Source: Oscillospiraceae bacterium (GTDB lineage: Bacteria; Bacillota; Clostridia; Oscillospirales; Acutalibacteraceae). Taken from it: a stretch of 64,000 bases of DNA. The notes under the pieces were generated by a model. That model was not told the origin of the DNA, made no database searches, and was given only the letters and a program-made list of their open reading frames with translations. The position numbers and the translations under genes are program-made. Below are positions 17,215 through 26,024 of this stretch, piece after piece (position 1 is the stretch's first letter; each line of letters opens with the position of its first letter). The stretch spans positions 1 to 64,000 of the forward strand of contig SVQH01000010.1 in NCBI GenBank assembly GCA_015065425.1, in the 5' to 3' direction.

Positions 17215-17249
17215 GACCGCTATACGATTGATATAATCGTTATACGATT
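17215..17249 (-). promoter_or_regulatory. Upstream paired dyad operators (pair B)
   Basis: Two 15-base sites, 17215-17229 (GACCG-CTATA-CGATT) and 17235-17249 (AATCG-TTATA-CGATT), separated by 5 bases. They lie right after the Maff2 stop codon and upstream of the XRE promoter, with the same 20-base period as the other two pairs. Confidence 0.7.
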
Positions 17250-17251
17250 AT

Positions 17252-17599
17252 TTAGCCAACAATAAGGTTAAGAATTTCTTTTGCAAATGTGATAATTATA
17301 CCGCCGGCTACAGTAAGGAAGCCGTTTGCTCTCTGTGAGGGGTCGTGTGATTTAAGGGAAAGACCGACCTGCACAATGCCAAAGCCAAGAAGGATAAGAC
17401 CAACGGCTCTGATAAGACCGAAGATGAAAGTTGAAAGATTGTTTACTACCGCAACGGGGTCATCTGCAGCAAAAGCAGTTACACCGCATACAAAAAGCAT
17501 TGTAAGGCAAAGGATAATACCCACGTAAGCCTTAAAGCCTTTTCTTACTTTACCCTCCATAGGAGCCTTATTTGTTTTTGTGATTACATTTTTACTCAT
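17252..17599 (-). CDS. Maff2 family membrane protein
   Basis: A 115-residue protein. Basic N-terminus, a hydrophobic segment ending AFA (signal-like, about 27-45), then two membrane helices (about 55-78 and 93-113) joined by a short basic loop. This matches the Maff2 family found directly after VirD4 in Tn1549-like elements, thought to be a VirB2-like pilin or channel subunit. GGAGG precedes ATG 17599, and the gap to virD4 is 3 bases. Confidence 0.85.
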   Translation of the reverse strand: MSKNVITKTNKAPMEGKVRKGFKAYVGIILCLTMLFVCGVTAFAADDPVAVVNNLSTFIFGLIRAVGLILLGFGIVQVGLSLKSHDPSQRANGFLTVAGGIIITFAKEILNLIVG

Positions 17600-17602
17600 T
17601 TT

Positions 17603-19414
17603 TTATTCCTCCAAATTTAATAAATATTCTTCAATTTCTTCACTTGAATAGATAACAACATCTGATTTTGATAAATCATCAATGACTATATCTTCAAGGT
17701 TATCAAAAGTCATTTCATAGCTTGAATAGTCTTCAACGCCATGAATATAGTTTTCACCCTTACCGTCAGCAGTATCTTTCACATTAGGGTGTTTTAAAAT
17801 GTCATACTTTAAATCCTGTATAGGTCTTTCACCACGAATGAAAAGAAGTGCGTACTTGTTATCAAGCAAACGCACTTCATCGGGTGTTAATAGTTCTCTA
17901 CCGGAGACCTGATAATTTGTTGAATAGCTTCCGTTTCTTCCTCGTGACTGCCCATAACTGTTTGTATCAATAGTTTCTTTTCCGAGAAGTTTGGAAACAT
18001 ATTCGTGTGTACTTTGCTCATTACCGCCGAGATACAAAAACTCATCACAGTTACCAACAATTGATTCCCATTCTTTTTCAAACAGAGCTTTAAGCTGTGC
18101 CATATTCTGAATAATAATTGATACTGAAATTTCTCGTGAACGCATAGTTGCTAATAACTTAGAGAACTCATCCGGTAAACTGACATTGGCAAATTCATCC
18201 ATCACAAAATGCACATGAACAGGAAGCCTGCCCGTATGAACAAAATCAGCTTGATAATATAACCGTTGAAAAAGTTGTGTGTAGAGCATACCTACAATAA
18301 AATTAAAGCTTGTATCGTTTTCAGGGATAAGTGCAAACAAAGCTGTTTTCTTTTCTCCGATTTGGTCAAGCTCAAGGTCGTCAAAGTAGGTTATACTTGC
18401 AAGAGAGTCAAGATTAAACTTTTCAAGTCTTGCAAGAAGTGTAATCTGAATAGATTTCAAAGTTTTTGTTGAACCACTGTGATAAGAACGGTAATATTTA
18501 AGGGCAATATGGTCGGGACAACGTTTTTCAAGGTCCTCAAATATTTCATCAAGAGGACTAATAGTTACCATATCTTGACTTCCACCTTCATCGTCAGGAA
18601 GTTCACCTGCTCTAATCATTTCAAGAACAGTCGAGAAATTTTGTTCCTCCGGTGGTGCTTCGTAATGAAGATAGGATACAAGTGCTTTTAAAAGCATACT
18701 TGCAGCTTGGTCCCAAAAAGGGTCATTACTTTGACTACCTTTTGGGGTTGTGTTTTTGAACAAGTTAGTAACGAGCCTCTGTATATCATTGTCATTATGA
18801 ATATAGACAAATGGGTTATAGCTATCGCTCTTTTCCATATTGATAAGGTCAAGAACTTTAATTTCATAGCCTTGTTTTTCTAACAAACCGCCTGTGTCAC
18901 GAAGCAACTCACCTTTGGGGTCAAGAACTATATAAGATGTGTTTGCCTGCATAATGTTTGGTTTTGCATAGAATCTTGTTTTACCCGCACCCGAACCACC
19001 GCATACCAAAACATTAAGGTTTCTTCTGTGTTTTCTGCCGTCAAGTCCTATTGCTGTATTTTGAGTGAGCACCTTATTTTTTGTTGCATCAGCATCCATA
19101 TATTTTTTCTTTATGGTTGCAGGCTTTCCCCATTTAGCCGAACCGTGTTCTTCTCGTCTTCTGTAATTCTTATCATTTGAAAGGTAAATACCAATACCGA
19201 GAGCATAGGCTAAAATACAAATGAGGACAGTTTTTAAGCTGTCCTCACAAATAGAAATATTAAATGGATTACCGAAAGCAACAGAAAGATTTTTAATTAT
19301 TTCAACCAAGCCACCGTTAAGATATGGTGCAATAAGCAACGCACACCAAATCACCGGGATTAACCCACAGACATAAAGTATGAGATTAGTTTTTGAGAAT
19401 TTATCTTGCTTCAC
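17603..19414 (-). CDS. virD4: VirD4-like type IV coupling protein
   Basis: A roughly 604-residue coupling ATPase that hands the relaxase-DNA complex to the channel. Two membrane helices lie in the first 85 residues. Walker A GGSGAGKT is near residue 141 and Walker B FVMDEFANV near 404; the QNMAQL motif follows. This is the VirD4/TraG family, CD1115 type. The open frame reaches ATG 19450, but the GTG at 19414 has AGGAGG 7 bases upstream, so translation likely starts there and overlaps the small upstream gene by 14 bases. Confidence 0.93.
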   Translation of the reverse strand: MKQDKFSKTNLILYVCGLIPVIWCALLIAPYLNGGLVEIIKNLSVAFGNPFNISICEDSLKTVLICILAYALGIGIYLSNDKNYRRREEHGSAKWGKPATIKKKYMDADATKNKVLTQNTAIGLDGRKHRRNLNVLVCGGSGAGKTRFYAKPNIMQANTSYIVLDPKGELLRDTGGLLEKQGYEIKVLDLINMEKSDSYNPFVYIHNDNDIQRLVTNLFKNTTPKGSQSNDPFWDQAASMLLKALVSYLHYEAPPEEQNFSTVLEMIRAGELPDDEGGSQDMVTISPLDEIFEDLEKRCPDHIALKYYRSYHSGSTKTLKSIQITLLARLEKFNLDSLASITYFDDLELDQIGEKKTALFALIPENDTSFNFIVGMLYTQLFQRLYYQADFVHTGRLPVHVHFVMDEFANVSLPDEFSKLLATMRSREISVSIIIQNMAQLKALFEKEWESIVGNCDEFLYLGGNEQSTHEYVSKLLGKETIDTNSYGQSRGRNGSYSTNYQVSGRELLTPDEVRLLDNKYALLFIRGERPIQDLKYDILKHPNVKDTADGKGENYIHGVEDYSSYEMTFDNLEDIVIDDLSKSDVVIYSSEEIEEYLLNLEE

Positions 19415-19589
19415 GGTCAAACCTCCTCTTTCGTTGAGGTGGTGCATCAATGACTTTCATCAGAAGTTTATCAACATCTTCCGTTGGCATACCTTGTTCA
19501 AGTAACATATTGCGGAATTCATTTATTCCGTTAATCATAAGGTTTTGTTCAAAATCATCAACCGTTATAACTCTTTTTTCTTCTCTCAT
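19401..19589 (-). CDS. Small conjugation-operon protein
   Basis: A 62-residue, charged, helical protein with no membrane segment; its C-terminus is rich in Arg/Lys. It overlaps the virD4 start by 14 bases, and its end contains the virD4 ribosome site, so it is translationally coupled. Small proteins like this precede VirD4 in related elements, but no function is known to me. Confidence 0.65.
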   Translation of the reverse strand: MREEKRVITVDDFEQNLMINGINEFRNMLLEQGMPTEDVDKLLMKVIDAPPQRKRRFDREAR

Positions 19590-19603
19590 ACAAGAACACC
19601 GCC

Positions 19604-20467
19604 TTATCTGTCGCTATGTTCCTTGTTTTTAGGTTCAAGTGCTTTTCTTACGGTATTGGCAATCGTATTTGCATGGTCACGAGCCTGTGAAAGTTCTGCT
19701 CTTTTTTCTTTAGCATCAAGATTAGAGAACTTATCACTTAATATTGTGATGGGCTCAGGTTCAAAGCCTGCTCTTGAAGTTGCAATATATGAAATTGCCT
19801 GTGCTTTAAATTCAAGATTTTCTCTGTTGAAATCACCGTTATCAAGTCTTGCAAAAGCAATTTCTTTAGAAAGAGCACGGACAATATCATCACCTTCTAA
19901 ACCCTGACGAATAAAAATCATTTTAGCTTCAGGCTGATATTTAGCATTCACACTTTCGGGAAGTTCATTACTGATTTTTACGGGAACGGGGGACGTAGTA
20001 ATCATTGCTTTAACAACCACACGGGCATCGGGAGTTTTCGCTCTGTTCTGTCTTGGTCTTGCATTAGTCTGTGAAATATCAAAGACTTTTTTAGCATTGT
20101 ATGGAGTAACTGTCTTGCCGTCTTCTCTTGTATATGCCTTACCGGGCTCAAGAATAATAATACCTGTTTCTCCCTTGTTGATAAAAACGTGATTTTTCTG
20201 CCAAGTTTTTGAATCGCAAAGTCTTGTTGCTTCAGGATTCTGATATGCTACTAAAAGAGCATTGCTTACTGAATATCTGTCAAACTTACTCTGAATATCA
20301 AGATATGCCATAACAGTATCCGGATTATTAAGTTCCTCTGTTGCTGTTTCAAGCATTTCATAAGCTAATGCTCTGTTTTCATTTTTCTGCTTTATCCAAT
20401 CATCTTTTGAATAAGGCTCAATTGTTGTCTGCTTTTCATTACCGAAAAGTTCATCGAGTTCTGCCAT
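19604..20467 (-). CDS. ArdC-like N-terminal domain protein
   Basis: A 287-residue protein. Residues about 45-140 carry the ArdC/LtrC N-terminal pattern: YSVSNALLVAYQNPEAT, then W, then INKGETGIIILEP, then VFDISQT. ArdC-type domains bind single-stranded DNA and are associated with anti-restriction during conjugative entry. The C-terminal part (about 190-270) resembles the metallopeptidase-like half, but no HExxH is seen. The frame is open to 20833; ATG 20467 has AAAGGAG 9 bases upstream and begins AELDELFG, so it is the real start. It overlaps the pcfB end by 17 bases. The same domain begins the giant protein at 26534. Confidence 0.75.
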   Translation of the reverse strand: MAELDELFGNEKQTTIEPYSKDDWIKQKNENRALAYEMLETATEELNNPDTVMAYLDIQSKFDRYSVSNALLVAYQNPEATRLCDSKTWQKNHVFINKGETGIIILEPGKAYTREDGKTVTPYNAKKVFDISQTNARPRQNRAKTPDARVVVKAMITTSPVPVKISNELPESVNAKYQPEAKMIFIRQGLEGDDIVRALSKEIAFARLDNGDFNRENLEFKAQAISYIATSRAGFEPEPITILSDKFSNLDAKEKRAELSQARDHANTIANTVRKALEPKNKEHSDR

Positions 20468-21197
20468 TTGTTTTGGCTCCTTTCGTTTTTGATTTTGATT
20501 TCTGCGGAGTTGTTTTTTTATTCGCAGTCTTTTTTCTTTCTTCCTTAATTCGGTTAAGCTCTGCTCTGACCGATGGTCGTGAAGATTTTTCATCCCGTGT
20601 ATGGCGTTGGAGCTCTGACACTCCTGAGGAAGGCTCGGACGCTCGGGATTTTTCCGTCCTCGCCATAGAGGGGTTTTCAATATAACTCTTTTCTGTCTGT
20701 TGAGGTTTTGCAAAGAGTTCATCAATGAATTTGTCCTCGGCACTTTTTTCGGGTTTCTGTTTTTCTTGCGGCTTTTTAAGTTCTTCTTTCGCTCTATCAA
20801 GACTTGCACGAACCGTAGCTTTATTATTTGCACCGAGATTAAATCTTTGAAAGATACGATTTACTTTTGCTGAATCTTCAGCACGAACCATAATGTCACA
20901 CTTACCGTCATTCTTATTTCTGTCTTTAAGTACATGATACATTACACCGTATTTTTTTGCTTCCTGACAGAATTTTTTAAGGTCTTTATCTTTAATCTCA
21001 AAGACTTTAACCGGTTTATTTGATTTCAGCATTGTATTCAGTGAAGCTCTGCCTTTTGTTCTTTTTGTGTCTTTAAGAGCTGCAAAGATTTGTTTTAAAA
21101 GCATCTCTGCTCCGTCTTTTGTTAGTTTACCTGCAACTTCAACGCCCTGTAATGTTATTCTCACGATTTGTTCCGCTGCATCGCCTGAAGCGTTCAT
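20451..21197 (-). CDS. PcfB family protein (DUF3801)
   Basis: A 248-residue protein. Residues about 5-130 match the PcfB/DUF3801 domain (KDGAEMLLKQIFAALK, then FEIKDKDLKKFCQEAKKYGV). The rest is a basic, disordered tail ending in Lys/Thr-rich repeats. PcfB-type proteins are accessory relaxosome or coupling factors. GAAAGGAG lies before ATG 21197, inside the relaxase gene; the 59-base overlap is in a different frame, so the pair is coupled. Confidence 0.85.
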   Translation of the reverse strand: MNASGDAAEQIVRITLQGVEVAGKLTKDGAEMLLKQIFAALKDTKRTKGRASLNTMLKSNKPVKVFEIKDKDLKKFCQEAKKYGVMYHVLKDRNKNDGKCDIMVRAEDSAKVNRIFQRFNLGANNKATVRASLDRAKEELKKPQEKQKPEKSAEDKFIDELFAKPQQTEKSYIENPSMARTEKSRASEPSSGVSELQRHTRDEKSSRPSVRAELNRIKEERKKTANKKTTPQKSKSKTKGAKTNGRTR

Positions 21198-22524
21198 CTG
21201 TACTCATCTCCTTTCGTTCTTCATCATTCATAATTTCATTAATTTTATTCTCAATTTTTGGTTCTTGTTCTTGTATTCTGCCACAGATACGAATTTCCTT
21301 TCTTAATATTTTCATTCTTTCTGTGGCATCAGAAACTGCATTTCTTGCAATACGAATATTATGTTCGTCACCATTGCGAATTGCTACTTTCAACTCATTC
21401 CGAAACTTGTTTCGTTCAACCGTCAATTCAGAAAGCTCTTGTTCACAAGACTTTTTATACTCGTCAACTTGTTCTGATGTTTCCAAATCTTTATCGAGCA
21501 TTAAATTCTGTTGTTCAATAAGTTTGTCAAGTTTACGCATTTCGTCAATAAGATATTTATCAACTTGTCGATTTGCATCGTGATTTTTCTTTACATAAGT
21601 TACAAAATCAATAAAGGTCACATATACTTGACGGCAACTTGGTTCGACAAGTGGCGCAAAAAATTCCTGCACAAGATTTTCTTGTTCAGGAATTTCAACA
21701 CTATATCTTATCCACTTTGACTCTAATTTTCTTTCAATATCTTCAACCCCGTAACCTTCTCCGAGAGTTTTAAATCTTCTCGGTCTTTCAAATTTAGGAT
21801 GAGATATTGTCGGATATTTTCGTTCAAAGTTAAAAGAATATCCAAGTTTTCTCATTTCATTATAAAACGCTCGTAAACTTGTAGTTTTTAAAATGCACTC
21901 ATCAATGTCTCTCTTAATGATTGCATCCTTTGTCCATTCACCGTTTTTCTCTGCTATATATAAATCGTAAGGTTTGCGACTTCGCTTTTTGGGATTTTCG
22001 ATAATAGACAATCCGTATTCTCTGCAAAGTTCATCAGAAATTTGTCGTAATCGTGCATAACTCTCATTATTATCATAATATTTTTTACCGTCCATAAATG
22101 AAACAGAATTTAAAACATAATGGTTATGAAGACAACCTGTGTTAAGATGAGTTGCAACTACAACTTCAAATCTGTCACCAAATGCACGGCGAGCAAATTC
22201 TTTTCCAAGTGCGTGTATTGTTTCAGGTGTTCCTTCTCCCGGAGCAAAGGATTGAATAATATGATAACCAAGAATTTTATCTGTCTTATGAAATTCCTTT
22301 TTTGTTTCTGTCATTTTCTTTAGTGCATTTTCATATCTGCAATTTATTCCATCAACAAAAAATTTCTGTTCCGTTTTCAAATCATCGGCTGTATAATTGA
22401 GGGCATTATGCAAATCTAAAAAAATCTCTTCGTAGTTTTCATTAAGAGTTTTCTTTTTATTGCCGATATATGAAATGGTTTTGTCAAGTCGAGAATGAAT
22501 ATCTTTTATAAAAATTATTCCCAT
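21139..22524 (-). CDS. MobA/VirD2-type relaxase
   Basis: A 461-residue relaxase that nicks oriT and stays attached to the transferred strand. Seen: the histidine metal-binding cluster HLNTGCLHNHYVLNS near residue 125-140, and a candidate catalytic Tyr early on (SYIGNKKKT region, near residue 19). A long coiled, Glu/Lys-rich tail (about 330-460) follows. ATG 22524 overlaps the mobC stop by 10 bases. The order mobC, relaxase, pcfB is standard for MOBP-type elements. Confidence 0.9.
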   Translation of the reverse strand: MGIIFIKDIHSRLDKTISYIGNKKKTLNENYEEIFLDLHNALNYTADDLKTEQKFFVDGINCRYENALKKMTETKKEFHKTDKILGYHIIQSFAPGEGTPETIHALGKEFARRAFGDRFEVVVATHLNTGCLHNHYVLNSVSFMDGKKYYDNNESYARLRQISDELCREYGLSIIENPKKRSRKPYDLYIAEKNGEWTKDAIIKRDIDECILKTTSLRAFYNEMRKLGYSFNFERKYPTISHPKFERPRRFKTLGEGYGVEDIERKLESKWIRYSVEIPEQENLVQEFFAPLVEPSCRQVYVTFIDFVTYVKKNHDANRQVDKYLIDEMRKLDKLIEQQNLMLDKDLETSEQVDEYKKSCEQELSELTVERNKFRNELKVAIRNGDEHNIRIARNAVSDATERMKILRKEIRICGRIQEQEPKIENKINEIMNDEERKEMSTDERFRRCSGTNRENNITGR

Positions 22525-22856
22525 CGTCTTCTGTTTTTCCTTAGATAATTGATTTCCTCTTTCATACCATCTTCAATTAAATCAAGTTCGCAAAGATGCT
22601 TTTGAAGTTCCAATGAATTGAACACACCATTCGATTTTGCAATAACTAATACCTGATTGATATTATTGCCAATCATTCGTAACTCTCTTATCCATTTTCG
22701 GTAATCAATTGCGGGAGCTTCGACAAGGATTGCTGTATTTAACAAGAATCTTAAAACCTCAGATTTAGACTTTTTTGTTTTAATTGAGAATTCATTTAGT
22801 AAAGATACTTCATCATCACTTAGAAATAAATGAATGTCATTTTTTCTTTTTCTCAT
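22515..22856 (-). CDS. mobC: MobC-like relaxosome protein
   Basis: A 113-residue protein. A ribbon-helix-helix-like N-terminus (LFLSDDEVSLLNEFSIKTKKS) and a middle MIGNNINQVLVIAKS motif are diagnostic for MobC, which binds oriT and assists the relaxase. GGATT precedes ATG 22856. The candidate oriT lies just upstream (22970-23060). Confidence 0.88.
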   Translation of the reverse strand: MRKRKNDIHLFLSDDEVSLLNEFSIKTKKSKSEVLRFLLNTAILVEAPAIDYRKWIRELRMIGNNINQVLVIAKSNGVFNSLELQKHLCELDLIEDGMKEEINYLRKNRRRWE

Positions 22857-22974
22857 TCAATCAATCCTTTATTTCTCATCTTAATTGTTATAACACCTTT
22901 TGCAATTTCAGAAGTTATACATAAAGTAACTGCTGAAATTATAAGTAAACAGTCCATTGGTATCATCTCCTTCC

Positions 22975-23060
22975 ACGGGGTATTAGGGGAGAGCCCCCTA
23001 ACAAGCGAATTTATGTGGATATAAATTCAGTGCTTGTTAAGACTAATGCCACGGGCATTT
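22975..23060. other. Candidate origin of transfer (oriT)
   Basis: This non-coding stretch sits directly before mobC and the relaxase and is unusually structured. A GC hairpin TTAGGGG (22983-22989) pairs with CCCCTAA (22995-23001). A long dyad follows: 22999-23014 pairs with 23021-23039 with a 3-base bulge, arms TAACAAGC-GAATTTAT and ATAAATTC-AGT-GCTTGTTA. A third hairpin, AATGCC-ACG-GGCATT, lies at 23045-23059. CCACGGG occurs on both sides as a direct repeat. Position and structure fit oriT; the nic site is not assigned. Confidence 0.55.
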
Positions 23061-23065
23061 ATGAT

Positions 23066-23335
23066 TTAATAGAGTTCATCATATAAGCACTCTTCCTCGT
23101 CATCCTCATCTTCATCATAGTTATTGCTATCATATAAACAATCAGCTGCAACAAAACGACCCTCTTCATTTTGAAGGTCAATATAACAACCATCAAGTTC
23201 TTCCGGTCCGAAATAAATAAGGTCTGTTTTTCTTACAATATCATTCATAAGTTTAAGTGCTTCTTTTTGGTTATTTGCCTCAATGACTATGTCCTTTTTA
23301 AAAACCATATTCAAAGTTGCTGTGTATTTTTTCAT
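23066..23335 (-). CDS. Small acidic protein, DpnD/PcfM-like start
   Basis: An 89-residue protein. The beginning (KKYTATLNMVFKKDIVIEANNQKEALKLMNDIV) resembles the start of its upstream neighbour at 23349, a DpnD/PcfM-like beta-alpha unit. The C-terminus is extremely acidic (Asp/Glu run). GGAGG precedes the ATG. It lies in the processing-gene operon, between that neighbour and the candidate oriT. The function is unknown. Confidence 0.65.
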   Translation of the reverse strand: MKKYTATLNMVFKKDIVIEANNQKEALKLMNDIVRKTDLIYFGPEELDGCYIDLQNEEGRFVAADCLYDSNNYDEDEDDEEECLYDELY

Positions 23336-23348
23336 ATTAATTCCTCCG

Positions 23349-23918
23349 TTATCTTTCGTAATCTTTATTTTTATTTGGGTTATATGCTATACCTCTGATT
23401 TGGTCATTGATTTTGAAAAACCTTTCAGGATATTTAAATTGTTTAGAATATTTTTTTATTTGTTCTTCAGTTAGACTTCCAAAGTTCTCTCCTGAACAAT
23501 CGCAGATAAAAGCTGTACCGGCAATAATGTCAATAAGCTGTTTGTTATCGTCATATACACCTCGGTTTAAATCCAAACCCATCATTTTTCCTTCTTCATT
23601 GACAACACAACAAACAGGCTCTTCAAAATAATATCCGGGTTGAATTAACCCGCCGACAACCGATTGCATACCTTCGAGTGTTGCATCTATTTCTGCTGCT
23701 CTTGCAACCTTACCAGGTTCAAGTAAAACAACTTTTATTTTTTCAGGTTCATATTCTTTGGCATCAAAAACAACTTCCGAAAAATTATCAGCATCAAGAA
23801 TGTGTTCACCTTTGTACCAATCATCGGTTACAATCTGTTCTGCTTCTTCCTGAGTTTCTGCTTCAACTTCAACTTTCTTTTTTAAAGTTTCAGTTATTGT
23901 TACTTCAAATTTTTTCAT
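23349..23918 (-). CDS. DpnD/PcfM-like and DUF3846 domain protein
   Basis: A 189-residue protein. Residues 1-45 form a DpnD/PcfM-like unit; residues about 60-150 match DUF3846 (IKVVLLEPGKVARAAEI, then LDLNRGVYDD, then IIAGTAFICD). DUF3846 proteins are common in ICEs and plasmids of Firmicutes, without known activity. AAGGAGG precedes the ATG, which touches the stop codon of the Toprim gene. Confidence 0.8.
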   Translation of the reverse strand: MKKFEVTITETLKKKVEVEAETQEEAEQIVTDDWYKGEHILDADNFSEVVFDAKEYEPEKIKVVLLEPGKVARAAEIDATLEGMQSVVGGLIQPGYYFEEPVCCVVNEEGKMMGLDLNRGVYDDNKQLIDIIAGTAFICDCSGENFGSLTEEQIKKYSKQFKYPERFFKINDQIRGIAYNPNKNKDYER

Positions 23919-24877
23919 TATCTACAAGCGACCTCCTTTTCAAAAGTTCTGTATGGTAGATTTTTTGAATAGCATAAATAATCATTAACATCTTTACCTA
24001 CGGGTACAAAATGTTTTTTTACTGTGTATTTATCTTTCAATAGATTGCTTATTACCTCTGCAGCTTTACGGCCTGCAGAGTCATTATCCAAGTGAAGATA
24101 AACTGTTTTCAGTTGAGGATTATCTTTGAGTACAGTTCGCAATGAGAGTGGTATCTGTGCATTAGTCATATTTTTTGTTGGCTTATATACTCCGGATAAA
24201 GAAACAAGGTTCTGACTTTTGAAATCAGAACCCTGCTCGTATAGAAGTGTTGCATAAGATAATAAATCTATTGCACCTTCAAAAATATGAATATTTGTAT
24301 TTTCTTTATTTACCAACCGAAAAGGAAAAGTTTTATCACTTCCGTAAGCATCACCGATATATCTGTACTTTTCCGTACCTCGCATACCTGCATATTTAGG
24401 AATATTGTTTTCATCATAGCCGACAAAAACAATATTGTTCATCGGCACACTTTGATAGAGCATACCGTGTTCAATGAAGTAAGAAATAACCTCTTCGTTA
24501 ATTCCTCTTTGCTTCAAATACTCGATTGCAATATCGTTGTTTTCTGCTTTGGTTGGAAGTATAAGATTTTTTTCTGTTCTCGGTTTTGGTTTTTCATATT
24601 GTTTTCTTAAAGCACTTTCATCGTTTGCAATTTGTGAAACGGCTTCTATGAAAGTCATATCACGCACTCTCATAAGATAATCAACAGCACTTCTTCCGCC
24701 GATACCTCTTGACCACCACATCCACATTCCATTTGATATTTTCAAACTGTCGTGAGTTTTTGTAGTGTAAGTGTTGCCTGAAATTCTCACAAGCTCGTCA
24801 GGTTCATAAGTCTGCAGATATGTGAGAAGATCCATTTCTCTTGCTCTGCTGATAGCACTTTGAGAATAATATGCCAT
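23918..24877 (-). CDS. DUF3991 and Toprim domain protein (primase-like)
   Basis: A 319-residue protein. The N-terminal part (about 1-170) fits DUF3991 with a primase-like zinc-finger substitute region (WWSRGIGGRSAVDYLM). The Toprim fold follows: EGAIDLLSYA near 200 gives the catalytic Glu, and LHLDNDSAGRKAA near 263 gives the DxD-type motif. It likely makes primers or processes the transferred strand after entry. The start site is weak (GGGAC). Confidence 0.85.
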   Translation of the reverse strand: MAYYSQSAISRAREMDLLTYLQTYEPDELVRISGNTYTTKTHDSLKISNGMWMWWSRGIGGRSAVDYLMRVRDMTFIEAVSQIANDESALRKQYEKPKPRTEKNLILPTKAENNDIAIEYLKQRGINEEVISYFIEHGMLYQSVPMNNIVFVGYDENNIPKYAGMRGTEKYRYIGDAYGSDKTFPFRLVNKENTNIHIFEGAIDLLSYATLLYEQGSDFKSQNLVSLSGVYKPTKNMTNAQIPLSLRTVLKDNPQLKTVYLHLDNDSAGRKAAEVISNLLKDKYTVKKHFVPVGKDVNDYLCYSKNLPYRTFEKEVACR

Positions 24878-24878
24878 T

Positions 24879-25217
24879 CTATCTGCTGTCCCTATCTGCT
24901 TTTACTCTTGCAAGTTTAATAAGCTCATTCGCCTTATTCTCAATACAATCACGAATTTCATTCATATGGTCACCCTCGTGTTTCTCCCAAGCAAGGAATA
25001 ATTTATCAAGAGGTTTCTTTTCTCTCAAAAGAGCTTTACACTGTTTTTCATCAAGGTCATTTTCTTCAAGGGACAATAAAATATCTTCTCGGATAACAAG
25101 TTCATAAGCAAACTGAATAATTTTTTCAGGAGTCATAGTTTTTAATGAACTTGTGAACTCCTGTTGCTCTGCATAAAGCTTTTCGTATAATGCAGTATTT
25201 AACTGTTCAAGTGTCAT
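24879..25217 (-). CDS. DUF3848 family protein
   Basis: A 112-residue, helical, acidic protein of the DUF3848 family typical of Tn1549-like ICEs (LYEKLYAEQQEF, then YELVIREDILLSLEE). GGAGG precedes the ATG. The 53-residue Cys-rich gene upstream overlaps its start. No function is known. Confidence 0.75.
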   Translation of the reverse strand: MTLEQLNTALYEKLYAEQQEFTSSLKTMTPEKIIQFAYELVIREDILLSLEENDLDEKQCKALLREKKPLDKLFLAWEKHEGDHMNEIRDCIENKANELIKLARVKADRDSR

Positions 25218-25368
25218 TTCCTTTTACCTCCTCCCTGAGCTTTGAGCAAGTAAGAAGTTCTGCCCGGAAGCTCTGTTTACATTCTTTAGGGCAATTTTTG
25301 CACTTTTCATTGTGTTCAATTTTTCCGCTTTGATTTTTATAAAATGACATATTATCATTTACTTTCAC
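25207..25368 (-). CDS. Cys-rich microprotein (53 residues)
   Basis: A GTG start at 25368 has AAGGAGG 10 bases upstream and overlaps the previous stop codon in a GTGA. The frame ends at 25207, overlapping the start of the DUF3848 gene by 11 bases. This chain of overlaps strongly supports translation. The protein contains CKNCPKEC near residues 22-29 and a further Cys near 41, suggesting a small metal-binding domain. No family is recognised. Confidence 0.7.
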   Translation of the reverse strand: MKVNDNMSFYKNQSGKIEHNEKCKNCPKECKQSFRAELLTCSKLREEVKGNDT

Positions 25369-25661
25369 ATAGAATCGCCCTCCTTGTTATTTATAGAATT
25401 GATAATGTTACGATACATTTCTTTTTTCTCTTCGGAGCAAGGTGAAATAAACCTTATTGACATTCTACTTTTTTCAACTTTATATTTAACTCCGCCGTCA
25501 GTATATTCTTCTTTTAATTCGCAACATTCAGGATGTTCTTGTGCGAACTTATGAAGTTTCTTTTTGAGTTTGTAGTTATATGTGAAGATGGTTGCAGTAG
25601 GAGAATAGTCATCAAAGTAAATGTCTGTTGTTTGCCATCGTTTTTTGGGTATTCGTGCCAT
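25365..25661 (-). CDS. Hypothetical ICE protein, 98 residues
   Basis: Small, charged, no membrane segment; starts ARIPKKRW and holds a central Cys pair (CCEL). ATG 25661 has GAGAG 8 bases upstream and is chosen over a GTG at 25670. It is the first clear gene of the processing operon that runs to mobC and beyond. The function is not recognised. Confidence 0.6.
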   Translation of the reverse strand: MARIPKKRWQTTDIYFDDYSPTATIFTYNYKLKKKLHKFAQEHPECCELKEEYTDGGVKYKVEKSRMSIRFISPCSEEKKEMYRNIINSINNKEGDSM

Positions 25662-26024
25662 ATAAATCACTCTCTTTTCATAAAGTTTTCAAAGCAGGGC
25701 AATTTTAAAGAAAAAAGCTCCCTTGTACTACGGATAAACTTGCACCAACTTTGCCAAAAATCGAATAGATTTTCTTTAAACGATACTTTGGTCATTTGAA
25801 AATTTTCTATTTGATGATTGGTGCATCATGCTCGTAGTAGTATGACAAATAAGAATTATTCATCATAAATTGTAAACAAATTGTAAATTGACGATTTTTT
25901 TGTGTGACTTTTTCGTATTTTTGACATATATAAATAGAAATCAAAAAAATTTCAAAAAAAAGTGTTACTTTTTTGCAGTTTCGACACTTTATATATGAAG
26001 AGAAAAAATAAAGGAGTGTTTTAT
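25662..26024. other. Intergenic region between divergent genes
   Basis: AT-rich divergent spacer of about 360 bases. It probably holds promoters for both sides, but no convincing -35/-10 pair with good spacing was found (a TTGACA at 25921 lacks a -10 partner). A 42-codon minus-strand frame (25667-25795) has no ribosome site and is not called. Confidence 0.4.

Noticed and set aside
25667-25795. 42-codon minus-strand frame
   Set aside because: No ribosome binding site and no recognisable domain; it lies in a divergent promoter region.
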